Shown here one piece after another: positions 1 to 7,500 of a DNA stretch of 10,930 bases. Source of the DNA: Actinomycetota bacterium (lineage in GTDB: Bacteria; Actinomycetota; Humimicrobiia; Humimicrobiales; Humimicrobiaceae). Made by a program: the position numbers and the translations under genes. The notes beneath the pieces were generated by a model, which searched no databases, had not been told where the DNA came from, and saw nothing but the letters and a program-made list of their open reading frames with translations. The first letter of the stretch is position 1. Every line of letters begins with the position of its first letter. The stretch spans positions 1 through 10,930 of the forward strand of contig JAHIPJ010000181.1 in assembly GCA_018894445.1 (NCBI GenBank), given 5' to 3'.

Positions 1-120
1 CGTGTTCATAATTGCTCCTGTGGACTGGTCATAGACCGTGATTATAATTCCGCTTTAAATATTTTAAGGCTCGGGCAGAGCCTTCAGGGAGCAGAAACTA
101 AAGTTTCTGCGATGAACTGA
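1..120 (+). CDS. tnpB: TnpB RNA-guided nuclease, C-terminal 39 codons (cut by window edge)
   Basis: Reading frame 1 from base 1 is open to a TGA at 118-120. The 39 residues contain HNCSCG, the second half of the TnpB zinc ribbon, followed at once by DRDYNSALNIL. This is the RuvC-III motif of IS200/IS605-family TnpB, whose first Asp is a catalytic residue. Family knowledge: TnpB is an RNA-guided DNA endonuclease, ancestor of Cas12, which uses an omega-RNA made from the transposon right end. Everything upstream, including RuvC-I/II and any TnpA, lies outside the window, so activity cannot be judged. The tail after the motif (GQSLQGAETKVSAMN) is ordinary for such proteins. The element's right end follows directly. 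Confidence is high for the family and low for function. Confidence 0.85.
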   Translation, partial: RVHNCSCGLVIDRDYNSALNILRLGQSLQGAETKVSAMN

Positions 121-157
121 GAATCTCTCGCTTTTAGGCATGGAGAGTGTCAATCAC
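121..157 (+). mobile_element. Right end of an IS200/IS605 (IS1341-like) element with subterminal hairpin
   Basis: Immediately after the tnpB stop is GAATCTCTCGCTTTTAGGCA, followed by TGGAGAGTGTCAATCAC. CTCTC (125-129) pairs with GAGAG (143-147). Inside it GC (130-131) can pair with GC (138-139), leaving a 3-nt bulge. A short imperfect hairpin just past tnpB, followed by a GTCAA/TCAC-like tail, is typical of the right ends of these elements; TnpA recognises it and it forms the scaffold end of the omega-RNA. The exact boundary is inferred: I place it near 157, but a few bases either way are possible. There is no terminal inverted repeat or target duplication, as expected for this family. The bases after about 157 would be flanking host DNA and act as the omega-RNA guide. 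Confidence 0.65.
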
Positions 158-228
158 TTTTGCATGTATGCTTTAATATCTGGCAACCTGGAGTTTTATC
201 AGTTCTGTGATTGGCGGATAAATAGAAA

Positions 229-236
229 AAGGGGGA
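229..236 (+). promoter_or_regulatory. Ribosome binding site that points to an AUA start
   Basis: A run of purines, AAGGGGGA, lies in an otherwise A-rich stretch directly upstream of the ATPase frame. A stop in that frame at 219-221 limits the start to the region after 222. The only codon at a normal distance is ATA at 243, about 7 nt after the G run; the ATA at 237 is too close. This is the main reason for placing the start at 243. Confidence 0.45.
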
Positions 237-242
237 ATAGAA

Positions 243-3086
243 ATAAAAAGTAAAACTTACAAACCTGGGCTGAATCCTGTTTCTTCCAATGAAGTATCAT
301 GGCACACAAAGTCCATCGAAGAAGTTGTAAAAACCCTAAAGATCAATATTAAAACCGGCTTAAGTAAAAAAGAGGCAGAAGACCGGGTTAGTACCTATGG
401 CTATAATGAACTGGAAGAAAAAAAAGGAAGGACACCCTTCAGAATATTCGTCTCCCAGTTTAATGACTTTATGATATGGATACTTATTGCTGCTGCTTTC
501 ATCTCCGGTATAATTATAAGGGAGATCACCGATGCAATAGTAATACTGATTATACTGGTAATAAATTCGGTCTTAGGCTTTGTCCAGGAATTCCGGGCTG
601 AAAGAGCCCTTCAGGCTCTTAAAGAGCTTGCTTCCCCCGACGCTATGGTTATAAGAGATGGCCAGGAAAGCAGTATTTATTCTAAAAAACTGGTGCCCGG
701 TGATATTATCAAATTAACTACGGGTGACCTTGTACCGGCAGATTGCAGAATTTTAAGCCAGGTAAACCTGCAGGCTAATGAATCAATCCTTACCGGTGAA
801 TCACTACCAGTCAATAAAATAACCACACCCTTAAGTAAAGTAAATATTCCCCTTGGTGATAAAAAAAATATGCTCTTTAGTGCTACTGCTATTACCAAGG
901 GAAGATGCACTGCAGTGGTTACAGGCACAGGTCAAAATACTGAAATTGGAAAAATAGCAAGCATGGTTCAGGAAGAAGAGGAGCTTACCCCTCTTCAGAT
1001 TGAATTAAAAACTGTTGGTAAAAAGATCGGTATAATATGCCTGGCAGTAAGCGCGATTGTCTTTTTATCTGGGATACTAAAAGGTAATTCAGTTGCCCAG
1101 ATGCTCCTTGTTGCAGTAGCGCTGGCAGTTGCTGCCATACCTGAAGGACTGCCAGCTATAGTTACTGTATCTCTGGCGCTTGGCGTTCAGAGAATGGCAA
1201 AGAATAATGCTATAGTCAGAAAATTAAGCTCTGTTGAAACTCTCGGTAGTGTATCCGTTATCTGTACTGATAAAACCGGAACCCTCACCAAAAATAAGAT
1301 GATGGTGCGCAGAATCTATTCAGGCTTGAAAGAGGTTAAAGATTATAATAATTTCATCGAAAAATATAATAAGGCAGACAGCAATAGCAATAAAAAAACC
1401 TTAACTGTAGAGAATTTAGACAGCGATAGAGCATTGAAACTTTTAATTGATAATGCTGTTTTATGTAATGATGCATATTACATAAATAAGGAAACCGGGC
1501 AGATTACCGGAGATCCTACAGAAGCCGCACTTATTGAACTGGGCAGTTTTTATTCAATAGATAAAAACAAATTAGAAAAAGATTATCCACGAATACTGGA
1601 AGAACCTTTTGATTCTGAACGTAAGATGATGACCACTATCAGTAAAATATCAACCAGTGATAATCACCGTAACCAAAGATATATACTCTTTTCAAAGGGA
1701 GCTCCTGAGGTAATTGCAGGGAAATGCACCAGAATAATTAAAAATGATAGAATAGAAAATTTAACTGATTCTGATAAAGAAAAAATCATTGAAAATAATC
1801 ATACACTTGCCGGCAAAGCAATGAGGAATCTGGCTTTTGCTTTCAAGTATCTTGATAGTCTCCCTGACGAAGAAAAAATAAAAAAGGTGGAAGAAGATCT
1901 GGTATATCTGGGTATAGTAGGAATGATCGATCCACCGCGGCCGGAAGTATATGATGCCATTGAAAAATGCAAGAGAGCCAATATTAAAATCATTATGGTA
2001 ACCGGAGACCATAAACTAACCGCCAGGGCTATTGGAGAAGAGCTGGGAATACTTGGTCCTGCAGATAAGATTATCGATGGTGCAGAACTTGATTTAATGA
2101 CTAAAGAGGAACTTGAAAAACAAATAGAATATATAAGAATCTTTGCCAGGGTTTCACCTTCAAATAAAGTCGGCATTGTGGAAGCCTTAAAGAAAAACCA
2201 TCATATTGTGGCTATGACAGGCGACGGAATAAATGATGCTCCATCGCTAAAAAAGGCTGATATCGGTGTGGCTATGGGTATTGTTGGAACCGATGTGAGT
2301 AAAGAATCAAGTGATATGATTCTAACCGATGATAATTTTGCAACCATAGTAAAGGCTGTAAAACAGGGAAGAGTAATATATGATAACCTTAAAAAATTTA
2401 TATTATTCCTGCTGTCGTGCAATATTTCAGAAGTGCTTCTTATGTTTATTTCCATAGTAATTGGGGATTATATATTCTACATTATTACCGGAGAAAGAGG
2501 GCTCCTTTACATACCACTGGTGCCGGTACAAATCCTGTGGATGAACCTTATAACTGACGGTCTTCCGGCAATGGCACTGGGAATAGACCCGCCTGAAAAA
2601 AATATTATGGACAGGAAGGCTTCTAAAAGAAAGGAACAGATTTTAAGCAGAAGAGGGCTTATAATGATTTTATGGCAGGGACTGGTTTTAACTTCCGGGG
2701 CACTTTTTATTTACTTTGCCGGTCCTCTATTTTTCAATAACCATAATCTCCTCCACGACCGGGAAATCTTTCAGACTTCTGTTTTTACCACTTTGGTGAT
2801 AACCCAGCTCCTCCATGCATTCAATTTCAGGTTTGAAAATAAAGGTATATTCAGAAGGCATATTTTTGAAAATAAATATCTTAATCTCGCAATAATTGTA
2901 TCCGTTCTGCTTCAAATCGGAATAATTTATATTCCATTGCTGCAGAATGTGTTTAAAACAGCCAGCCTGAGCCTATACCACTGGCTGCTTATTATAGCAA
3001 GCTCGGTTATACCGGTTCTAATCATTAATTTTGTAAACGAATTAATCTATAAAAAAAGAAGAATTTATACCAGTAACCAGTCCTGA
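243..3086 (+). CDS. Calcium-transporting P-type ATPase (type IIA, SERCA-like), apparent AUA start
   Basis: Predicted inner-membrane pump that exports Ca2+ using ATP. Counting from 243 gives 947 residues, and signatures fall where SERCA has them: a WHT..SIEEVV N-terminus, TGES 184-187 (actuator domain), PEGLP with Glu301 in M4, DKTGTLT with phosphorylated Asp343, KGAPE from Lys485 (nucleotide domain), TGDGIND 659-665 (hinge), then six C-terminal membrane segments. Calcium ligands match SERCA in M5 (Asn727, Glu730) and M6 (Asn768, Thr771, Asp772); the M8 Glu ligand is Gln855. Residues before the first ATG (471) clearly belong to the family, so starting at 471 would remove about 76 conserved residues. 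No ATG, GTG or TTG is in frame from the stop at 219 to 471; ATA 243 has the best ribosome site and CTG 270 is the alternative. The 3' end converges with vapC, 9 bp away. No promoter was recognised. Ca2+ specificity is inferred from ligands; Mn2+ remains possible. Confidence 0.9.
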   Translation: MKSKTYKPGLNPVSSNEVSWHTKSIEEVVKTLKINIKTGLSKKEAEDRVSTYGYNELEEKKGRTPFRIFVSQFNDFMIWILIAAAFISGIIIREITDAIVILIILVINSVLGFVQEFRAERALQALKELASPDAMVIRDGQESSIYSKKLVPGDIIKLTTGDLVPADCRILSQVNLQANESILTGESLPVNKITTPLSKVNIPLGDKKNMLFSATAITKGRCTAVVTGTGQNTEIGKIASMVQEEEELTPLQIELKTVGKKIGIICLAVSAIVFLSGILKGNSVAQMLLVAVALAVAAIPEGLPAIVTVSLALGVQRMAKNNAIVRKLSSVETLGSVSVICTDKTGTLTKNKMMVRRIYSGLKEVKDYNNFIEKYNKADSNSNKKTLTVENLDSDRALKLLIDNAVLCNDAYYINKETGQITGDPTEAALIELGSFYSIDKNKLEKDYPRILEEPFDSERKMMTTISKISTSDNHRNQRYILFSKGAPEVIAGKCTRIIKNDRIENLTDSDKEKIIENNHTLAGKAMRNLAFAFKYLDSLPDEEKIKKVEEDLVYLGIVGMIDPPRPEVYDAIEKCKRANIKIIMVTGDHKLTARAIGEELGILGPADKIIDGAELDLMTKEELEKQIEYIRIFARVSPSNKVGIVEALKKNHHIVAMTGDGINDAPSLKKADIGVAMGIVGTDVSKESSDMILTDDNFATIVKAVKQGRVIYDNLKKFILFLLSCNISEVLLMFISIVIGDYIFYIITGERGLLYIPLVPVQILWMNLITDGLPAMALGIDPPEKNIMDRKASKRKEQILSRRGLIMILWQGLVLTSGALFIYFAGPLFFNNHNLLHDREIFQTSVFTTLVITQLLHAFNFRFENKGIFRRHIFENKYLNLAIIVSVLLQIGIIYIPLLQNVFKTASLSLYHWLLIIASSVIPVLIINFVNELIYKKRRIYTSNQS

Positions 3087-3100
3087 CAATTATCATCAGG
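3082..3100. terminator. Small stem-loop shared by two converging genes (weak)
   Basis: CCTGA (3082-3086) and TCAGG (3096-3100) form a 5-bp stem with a 9-nt loop. It spans the ATPase stop codon and the end of vapC. It could act in both directions, but the stem is short and no proper U-tract follows on either side, so terminator function is doubtful. Confidence 0.25.
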
Positions 3101-3494
3101 GCAATAATTTAAAACTCTGTTCTTCAAAATGTTTGTCAAAAGTAAAAACTTTTTTTAACCCAAGAAGCCTCATTAATTCAAAACTGGTATAGTCGATAAA
3201 ACTAATATTTTTTCTGCGGGCAATCAACAAACTGCTAACAGCTATGTTATGAATTCTTTCATCTATCCAATGAATATTTATAATTGGAACTATATCATCC
3301 TGAAATGCTCTAACTGCATCCAGACCTAACCTATTCTGAACCAATACTATAGTTTCAATTGTTATATAATTAGAACTATGAAATATTTCTTTGTCTCCTA
3401 TCAGCCTTAAAAAGGTATCTTTGGATTCTTTGTGAAATTCATCCCCGGAATCTAGAATCGCAAAAAATGCACTTGTATCTATGAATATACTCAT
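3096..3494 (-). CDS. PIN-domain ribonuclease toxin, VapC type
   Basis: A 132-residue protein of typical VapC length. The four PIN acidic residues are visible: Asp6 (IFIDTSAF), Glu47 (TIETIVL), Asp101 (SFIDYTSFELM) and Asp120 (FTFDKHFEEQ). The family binds Mg2+/Mn2+ at these residues and cuts RNA, often tRNA or rRNA, when freed from its antitoxin. Its ATG overlaps the stop of the upstream antitoxin gene in an ATGA (3491-3494), so the two are probably translationally coupled. All catalytic residues are present and the frame is intact, so the toxin looks functional. The RNA target cannot be read from sequence. The ORF ends 9 bp from the converging ATPase gene. Confidence 0.88.
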   Translation of the reverse strand: MSIFIDTSAFFAILDSGDEFHKESKDTFLRLIGDKEIFHSSNYITIETIVLVQNRLGLDAVRAFQDDIVPIINIHWIDERIHNIAVSSLLIARRKNISFIDYTSFELMRLLGLKKVFTFDKHFEEQSFKLLP

Positions 3495-3739
3495 TTCTTG
3501 AAGTCTTCAGCTAAATATTTGTCATGTTTAATTGAAATGTCTTTTTCCCCTGATTTAAATTTTCCTATTGAATTTATTGCTTTATTATATTTCTCTTCGT
3601 CACTTACCAGACATTTACTGGCAGAGTAATAATTTACACATTCCCTTATAACTCCAGCGACAGAAATATTTTTCTTTGCAGAAATATCTTTCAGCATTTT
3701 ATACTGTTTTTCAGTTAATTGTATTTGAGTTCTGATCAT
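3491..3739 (-). CDS. Ribbon-helix-helix antitoxin of the VapBC-like pair
   Basis: An 82-residue protein. The N-terminus RTQIQLTEKQYKMLK gives the beta strand and first helix of a ribbon-helix-helix DNA-binding domain (about residues 2-42), and ISVAGVIRECVNYY gives the second helix. The tail with GEKDISIKHDKYLAEDF is the type that wraps a PIN toxin and covers its active site. The family dimerises on DNA and represses its own operon together with the toxin. This fits the inverted repeat around the promoter at 3777-3804. A Shine-Dalgarno AAGGA (3742-3746) sits only about 2-3 nt before the ATG, a short spacing. The gene is first in the two-gene operon, as usual for type II systems. Confidence is high for the role and lower for the exact subfamily name (VapB versus CopG-like). 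Confidence 0.85.
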   Translation of the reverse strand: MIRTQIQLTEKQYKMLKDISAKKNISVAGVIRECVNYYSASKCLVSDEEKYNKAINSIGKFKSGEKDISIKHDKYLAEDFKK

Positions 3740-3776
3740 TTTCCTTGCTTTATAAATATACCATTAATTTACATTA

Positions 3777-3818
3777 TGATTACACTTTTATTATATTGTA
3801 ATCACTTATAATTTTCAA
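3777..3818 (-). promoter_or_regulatory. vapBC promoter with operator-like inverted repeat
   Basis: On the minus strand TTGAAA (3818-3813), exactly 17 nt, then TATAAT (3795-3790) make a near-consensus sigma70 promoter. A perfect inverted repeat, TGATTACA (3777-3784) and TGTAATCA (3797-3804), flanks the -10, with centres 20 bp (two helical turns) apart. Ribbon-helix-helix antitoxins often bind such sites, so this is the probable autoregulatory operator. Transcription would start near 3783, leaving a leader of about 43 nt. Confidence 0.7.
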
Positions 3819-3864
3819 TAGTAAAATTATAGTATTCAAATCTTTCAGTGATAATTAATATTCT

Positions 3865-3896
3865 TTAAGGATGACTACTTCCACTTTAATCCTTAA
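3865..3896. repeat. Inverted repeat upstream of the macrodomain gene
   Basis: TTAAGGAT (3865-3872) and ATCCTTAA (3889-3896) are perfect 8-bp arms separated by 16 nt. It lies between the vapBC promoter and the macrodomain gene. It may be an operator for the macrodomain gene or a leader hairpin; no U-tract follows, so it is not an obvious terminator. Confidence 0.5.
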
Positions 3897-3964
3897 TGAA
3901 TTTATAAAGCCAAATTTCCTTGCTTGATGATAAAAACATTAATATAATTAAAAAAAAAATACCT

Positions 3965-4504
3965 ATGACTACTAAATACAAAATTGGAAATTCAATTCTG
4001 GAACTGTCCAATGGAGATATAACCATTCAGGGTACAGAAGCAATAGCCAACGCAGCAAATAGAAGGCTCTCTCCCGGAGGAGGCGTGTCAGGCGCCATCC
4101 ATAGAGCAGCAGGACCGCAGTTATGGGAAGAATGTAAAACTCTCGGAGGATGCAATACAGGTGAAGCAAAACTGACCAGGGGATACAATCTTAAAGCGAA
4201 ATATGCCATTCATACTGTCGGTCCTGTTTACAGCAACAGTATAAGTGACCCGGAATATCTTAAAGACTGCTATAAAAACTGCTTACTTCTAGCTTCCCGA
4301 AATAAAATTAAAAGTGTTTCATTTCCTTCAATAAGCACCGGGATTTTTGGCTACCCTGTAAAGGAAGCTTCGATAATTGCTCTCAAAACTATTACCGGTT
4401 TCCTGGAAAAACATGCAGAAATTGAACTTGTAAGAATGGTCTTATTTTCTAAAGGTGATTATAACATATACAAGTCATCTCTTGAAAATATTCTGAAAGA
4501 CTAA
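3965..4504 (+). CDS. Macrodomain protein, probable ADP-ribose-binding hydrolase
   Basis: A single macro domain fills this 179-residue protein. Visible motifs: GDIT 17-20 (Asp18 contacts adenine in known structures), ANAAN 28-32, the glycine-rich loop GGGVSGAIHRAAG 38-50, AIHTVGP 81-87 and SISTGIFGYP 122-131, the second phosphate loop. The pattern resembles the MacroD/YmdB group, which removes ADP-ribose from proteins or hydrolyses O-acetyl-ADP-ribose; the exact substrate is unknown. I chose ATG 3965 because MTTKYKIGNSILELSNGDIT aligns with the usual start of these domains. A TTG at 3920 would add 15 Lys/Asn-rich residues, and neither start has a good ribosome site. It is divergent from vapBC and convergent with nrdJ. 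No DarT-like ADP-ribosyltransferase lies beside it, so a DarTG role is not supported. Confidence 0.85.
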   Translation: MTTKYKIGNSILELSNGDITIQGTEAIANAANRRLSPGGGVSGAIHRAAGPQLWEECKTLGGCNTGEAKLTRGYNLKAKYAIHTVGPVYSNSISDPEYLKDCYKNCLLLASRNKIKSVSFPSISTGIFGYPVKEASIIALKTITGFLEKHAEIELVRMVLFSKGDYNIYKSSLENILKD

Positions 4505-4513
4505 AAGAATAAA

Positions 4514-7500
4514 TTAAGAACACTTGGAGAAACCGCAGTTTCTACAAACATAGCAGCCCCCTTCAGGTTCCATTATACCCCCGCAGCCATTCTCCGGACA
4601 TATCATAATAGACCTGGGACCACTTGTTATACCTAAATCAAACTTATTAGATCCATTCAAATAAAAGTCTATGGCTTTTCCCATTGCATCCGGGCAGGAA
4701 AGGACATGGGTTTCTGCATCAGCAATGCAGGTTATACATCTTATTCCTTCTACCTGTTTCTTTACTGACTCAATATCAATACCCGACCTGATGGCAATAC
4801 TTATAAGCCTGCCCACAGCTTCAGTCAAGGCAGTGCATCCCTCTTCACCGGTATTGATAAATACTTCACAGATGCCGTTTTCATCCGAATTTACAGTTAC
4901 ATAAAGTTTCCCGCAATTCCCTATTTTATATTTTTTGGTCATACCACTGGTAACCTCCGGTCTTGGCCTGGGTTTTAATTTTACCTCTTTTTCTTTTCCC
5001 TCCTCTTTTGATTCTTCCTCCGGATAACTTTTTACTCTTTTTTTTGTTTCTTTCCCGTCAGCACCAGCTTTTACCTTTTTTTCTTTACCTTTTTTCTTTC
5101 CTTCCACCTGGAGTACCTGGGTACCTCTGCTCTTATCCCTGAATATAGTTATGCCTTTACAGTCTAACCTGTAAGCCAGCATATATACATCTTCTACATC
5201 CTGAACCGTAGCACTACTGGGAAAATTAACCGTCTTTGAGACCGCATTATCTACAAATTTTTGAAAAGCAGCTTGAGTTCTTACATGCCATTTTGGAGAT
5301 ATCTCATGCGCTGTAACAAATATTCTCTTAAATTCTGAAGGAACTTCGTCAATATCTTTTAAATTGCCCTTTTCAGCTATCTTTTCCATCACCTCTTCAC
5401 TATAAAATCCTTCATTAATTGCCACTTCTCTGAAGTATTTATTAACTTCCACCAGTCTGTCATTATCCATAACATTTTTAACAAATGATATTGCGAACAG
5501 TGGTTCCACCCCGCTTGAACAGTCAGCAATAATACTTAAAGTCCCGGTAGGAGCAATGGTTGTAGTTGTCGCATTTCTAATTTCATAACCATCAGGGCTA
5601 TCATATATACTTCCTTTAAAGTTTGGAAATACTCCTTTTTCTTTTGCCAGTTCTTTTGATGCGTTTTTGGATTCATCCTGAATAAAACTCATAACCCTCT
5701 GTGCAAGTTCCAGAGCTTCTTCACTATTATAGGGAATGCCAAGGATTATAAGCAGATCGGCGTATCCCATTACCCCCAGGCCTATTTTTCTATTCCCATG
5801 TGCCATTTCCCTTATTTTTTCCAGCGGGTACCTGCTCATATCAATGACATCATCCAGGAACCTCACTGCTATGTGGACAATCTTTTTTAATTTATCATAA
5901 TCTACTTTTTTTATGCCCTCTTCCTCTTTTACAATATGTGCCAGATTTATGGATCCCAGATTGCATGCTTCATAGGGCAGCAGGGGCTGCTCGCCGCAGT
6001 TTCTAACCACAACTCCATTGGCAATATAAGAATTGCTTATAGGTTCATTAAAATCAAAAACTTCTTTCTTTCCTGTATATTTTACCTCTTCTACCCGATC
6101 AATAAATTTATTATAGTAATTATCAGAAGAAAGCTTTTCAAATTTAAAGGAACGCAGTAAGTTCTCTTTTCTTTCCAGTAGGAAACCTATTTCCTTTTGA
6201 AATCTTTTCTTGGATATGCCTCCCGATATGAATAATTCGTAGTAATTATCATTCTTGGCTCTATAGCTTTTTTGTTCCCCATTCTTATTAACATAAGAAA
6301 AGTTCTTTGAAAAAGAATATCTTCTGGTTAAAATATTGGATTTAATTCCCAGGCTCAGTAACAGCATTTGAACGCCCTTCAATAATTTTTCAGAAGATGA
6401 GGTAATCTTTATAGTTCCGTCCGTATTATCAATATTGCCATCTGAGCTAAAAATTCCTCTTAAAAACCCGGCTGCAGCTTCTTTTGTAGCACTGAGTAAA
6501 CTCACAGGAACTTCCTTGTCGCAGGAAGTACACACTTTTACTCCTAATTCTTTAAAGAACTCAATAAACCCCTTTGAATGATACGAGAGATGAATTACTC
6601 CATTTTCTCTTATTATTTCCTTTATATCACAGTTATACCACTTTCTTATTATCTGGTTAAAATATGAAGAAAGTTTTTTATCTTCATACCCAAAAGTAAA
6701 TCCAACCCTGTCATTTCTAAGCCAGCCATCACCAATCAGCCACCCTAAAATCTCTCCAAGCTCACCGGACCAATATTCAGGCAGGTTAAGAGTCTTTCTT
6801 TTGGTAAAATTATTTAATTCTTTAACTTTTCCATTATTAAATATTTTTTTATCTAACGGAAATCTACCCATGGGCTGAATTAAAACCTTATCATCTTTTG
6901 TAAGTTCTATAAGCTTTTTATATCCATCAGTAGTTAACACTTTATGATCTGCGGTAGCTTCAAGTTCATAACCCGAATAGGTAACCAGCTTGTAGATATC
7001 CTTTTTGCCTCTATTCCAGGATTTTGTATTTCCACTTTCCAAAATATCTAAATTTTTATCTGCAAACTCCTTTGAAACCTTATATTCCAGAGCTCTCCTG
7101 TCAAAAAGTATTTTTACATGTTCGCCAGCTTTAACTCTCTCATATAAATCCCTGGCCTTAATAAAACCTCTGTCAGTAGAAATTAAAGTTTCACCCGAAA
7201 CGCACGGATTGGTGCTTTCAATCTGTCCTAAATTTGGGGTAGGGTTGTCTTTATTTAACCTATCCAGAAATATAATACCAGGATCACCATTCTTCCACGC
7301 ATGTTCAACAATTTTACCGAACACTTCCTTTGCTCTATACCTATCCACCACCTCTTTAGTTCTCGGGTTTATAATCTCATATTCGTCATCATTCTCAACT
7401 GCTCTCATAAATGTTTCGGTCACTCCAACAGAGATATTAAAATTAGTCAATTTTTCATTATTATCTTTTGATGTAATAAAATCCAAAATATCAGGATGGT

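Noticed and set aside
3920..3964. TTG start that would extend the macrodomain protein by 15 residues
   Set aside because: The extra residues are Lys/Asn/Ile-rich and outside the domain, and no ribosome site precedes the TTG. ATG 3965 matches the usual domain start, though the longer form cannot be excluded.
3740..4504. DarTG-type toxin-antitoxin system, because of the macrodomain next to a toxin operon
   Set aside because: The neighbours are a PIN toxin and an RHH antitoxin, not a DarT ADP-ribosyltransferase, and the genes are divergent rather than an operon.
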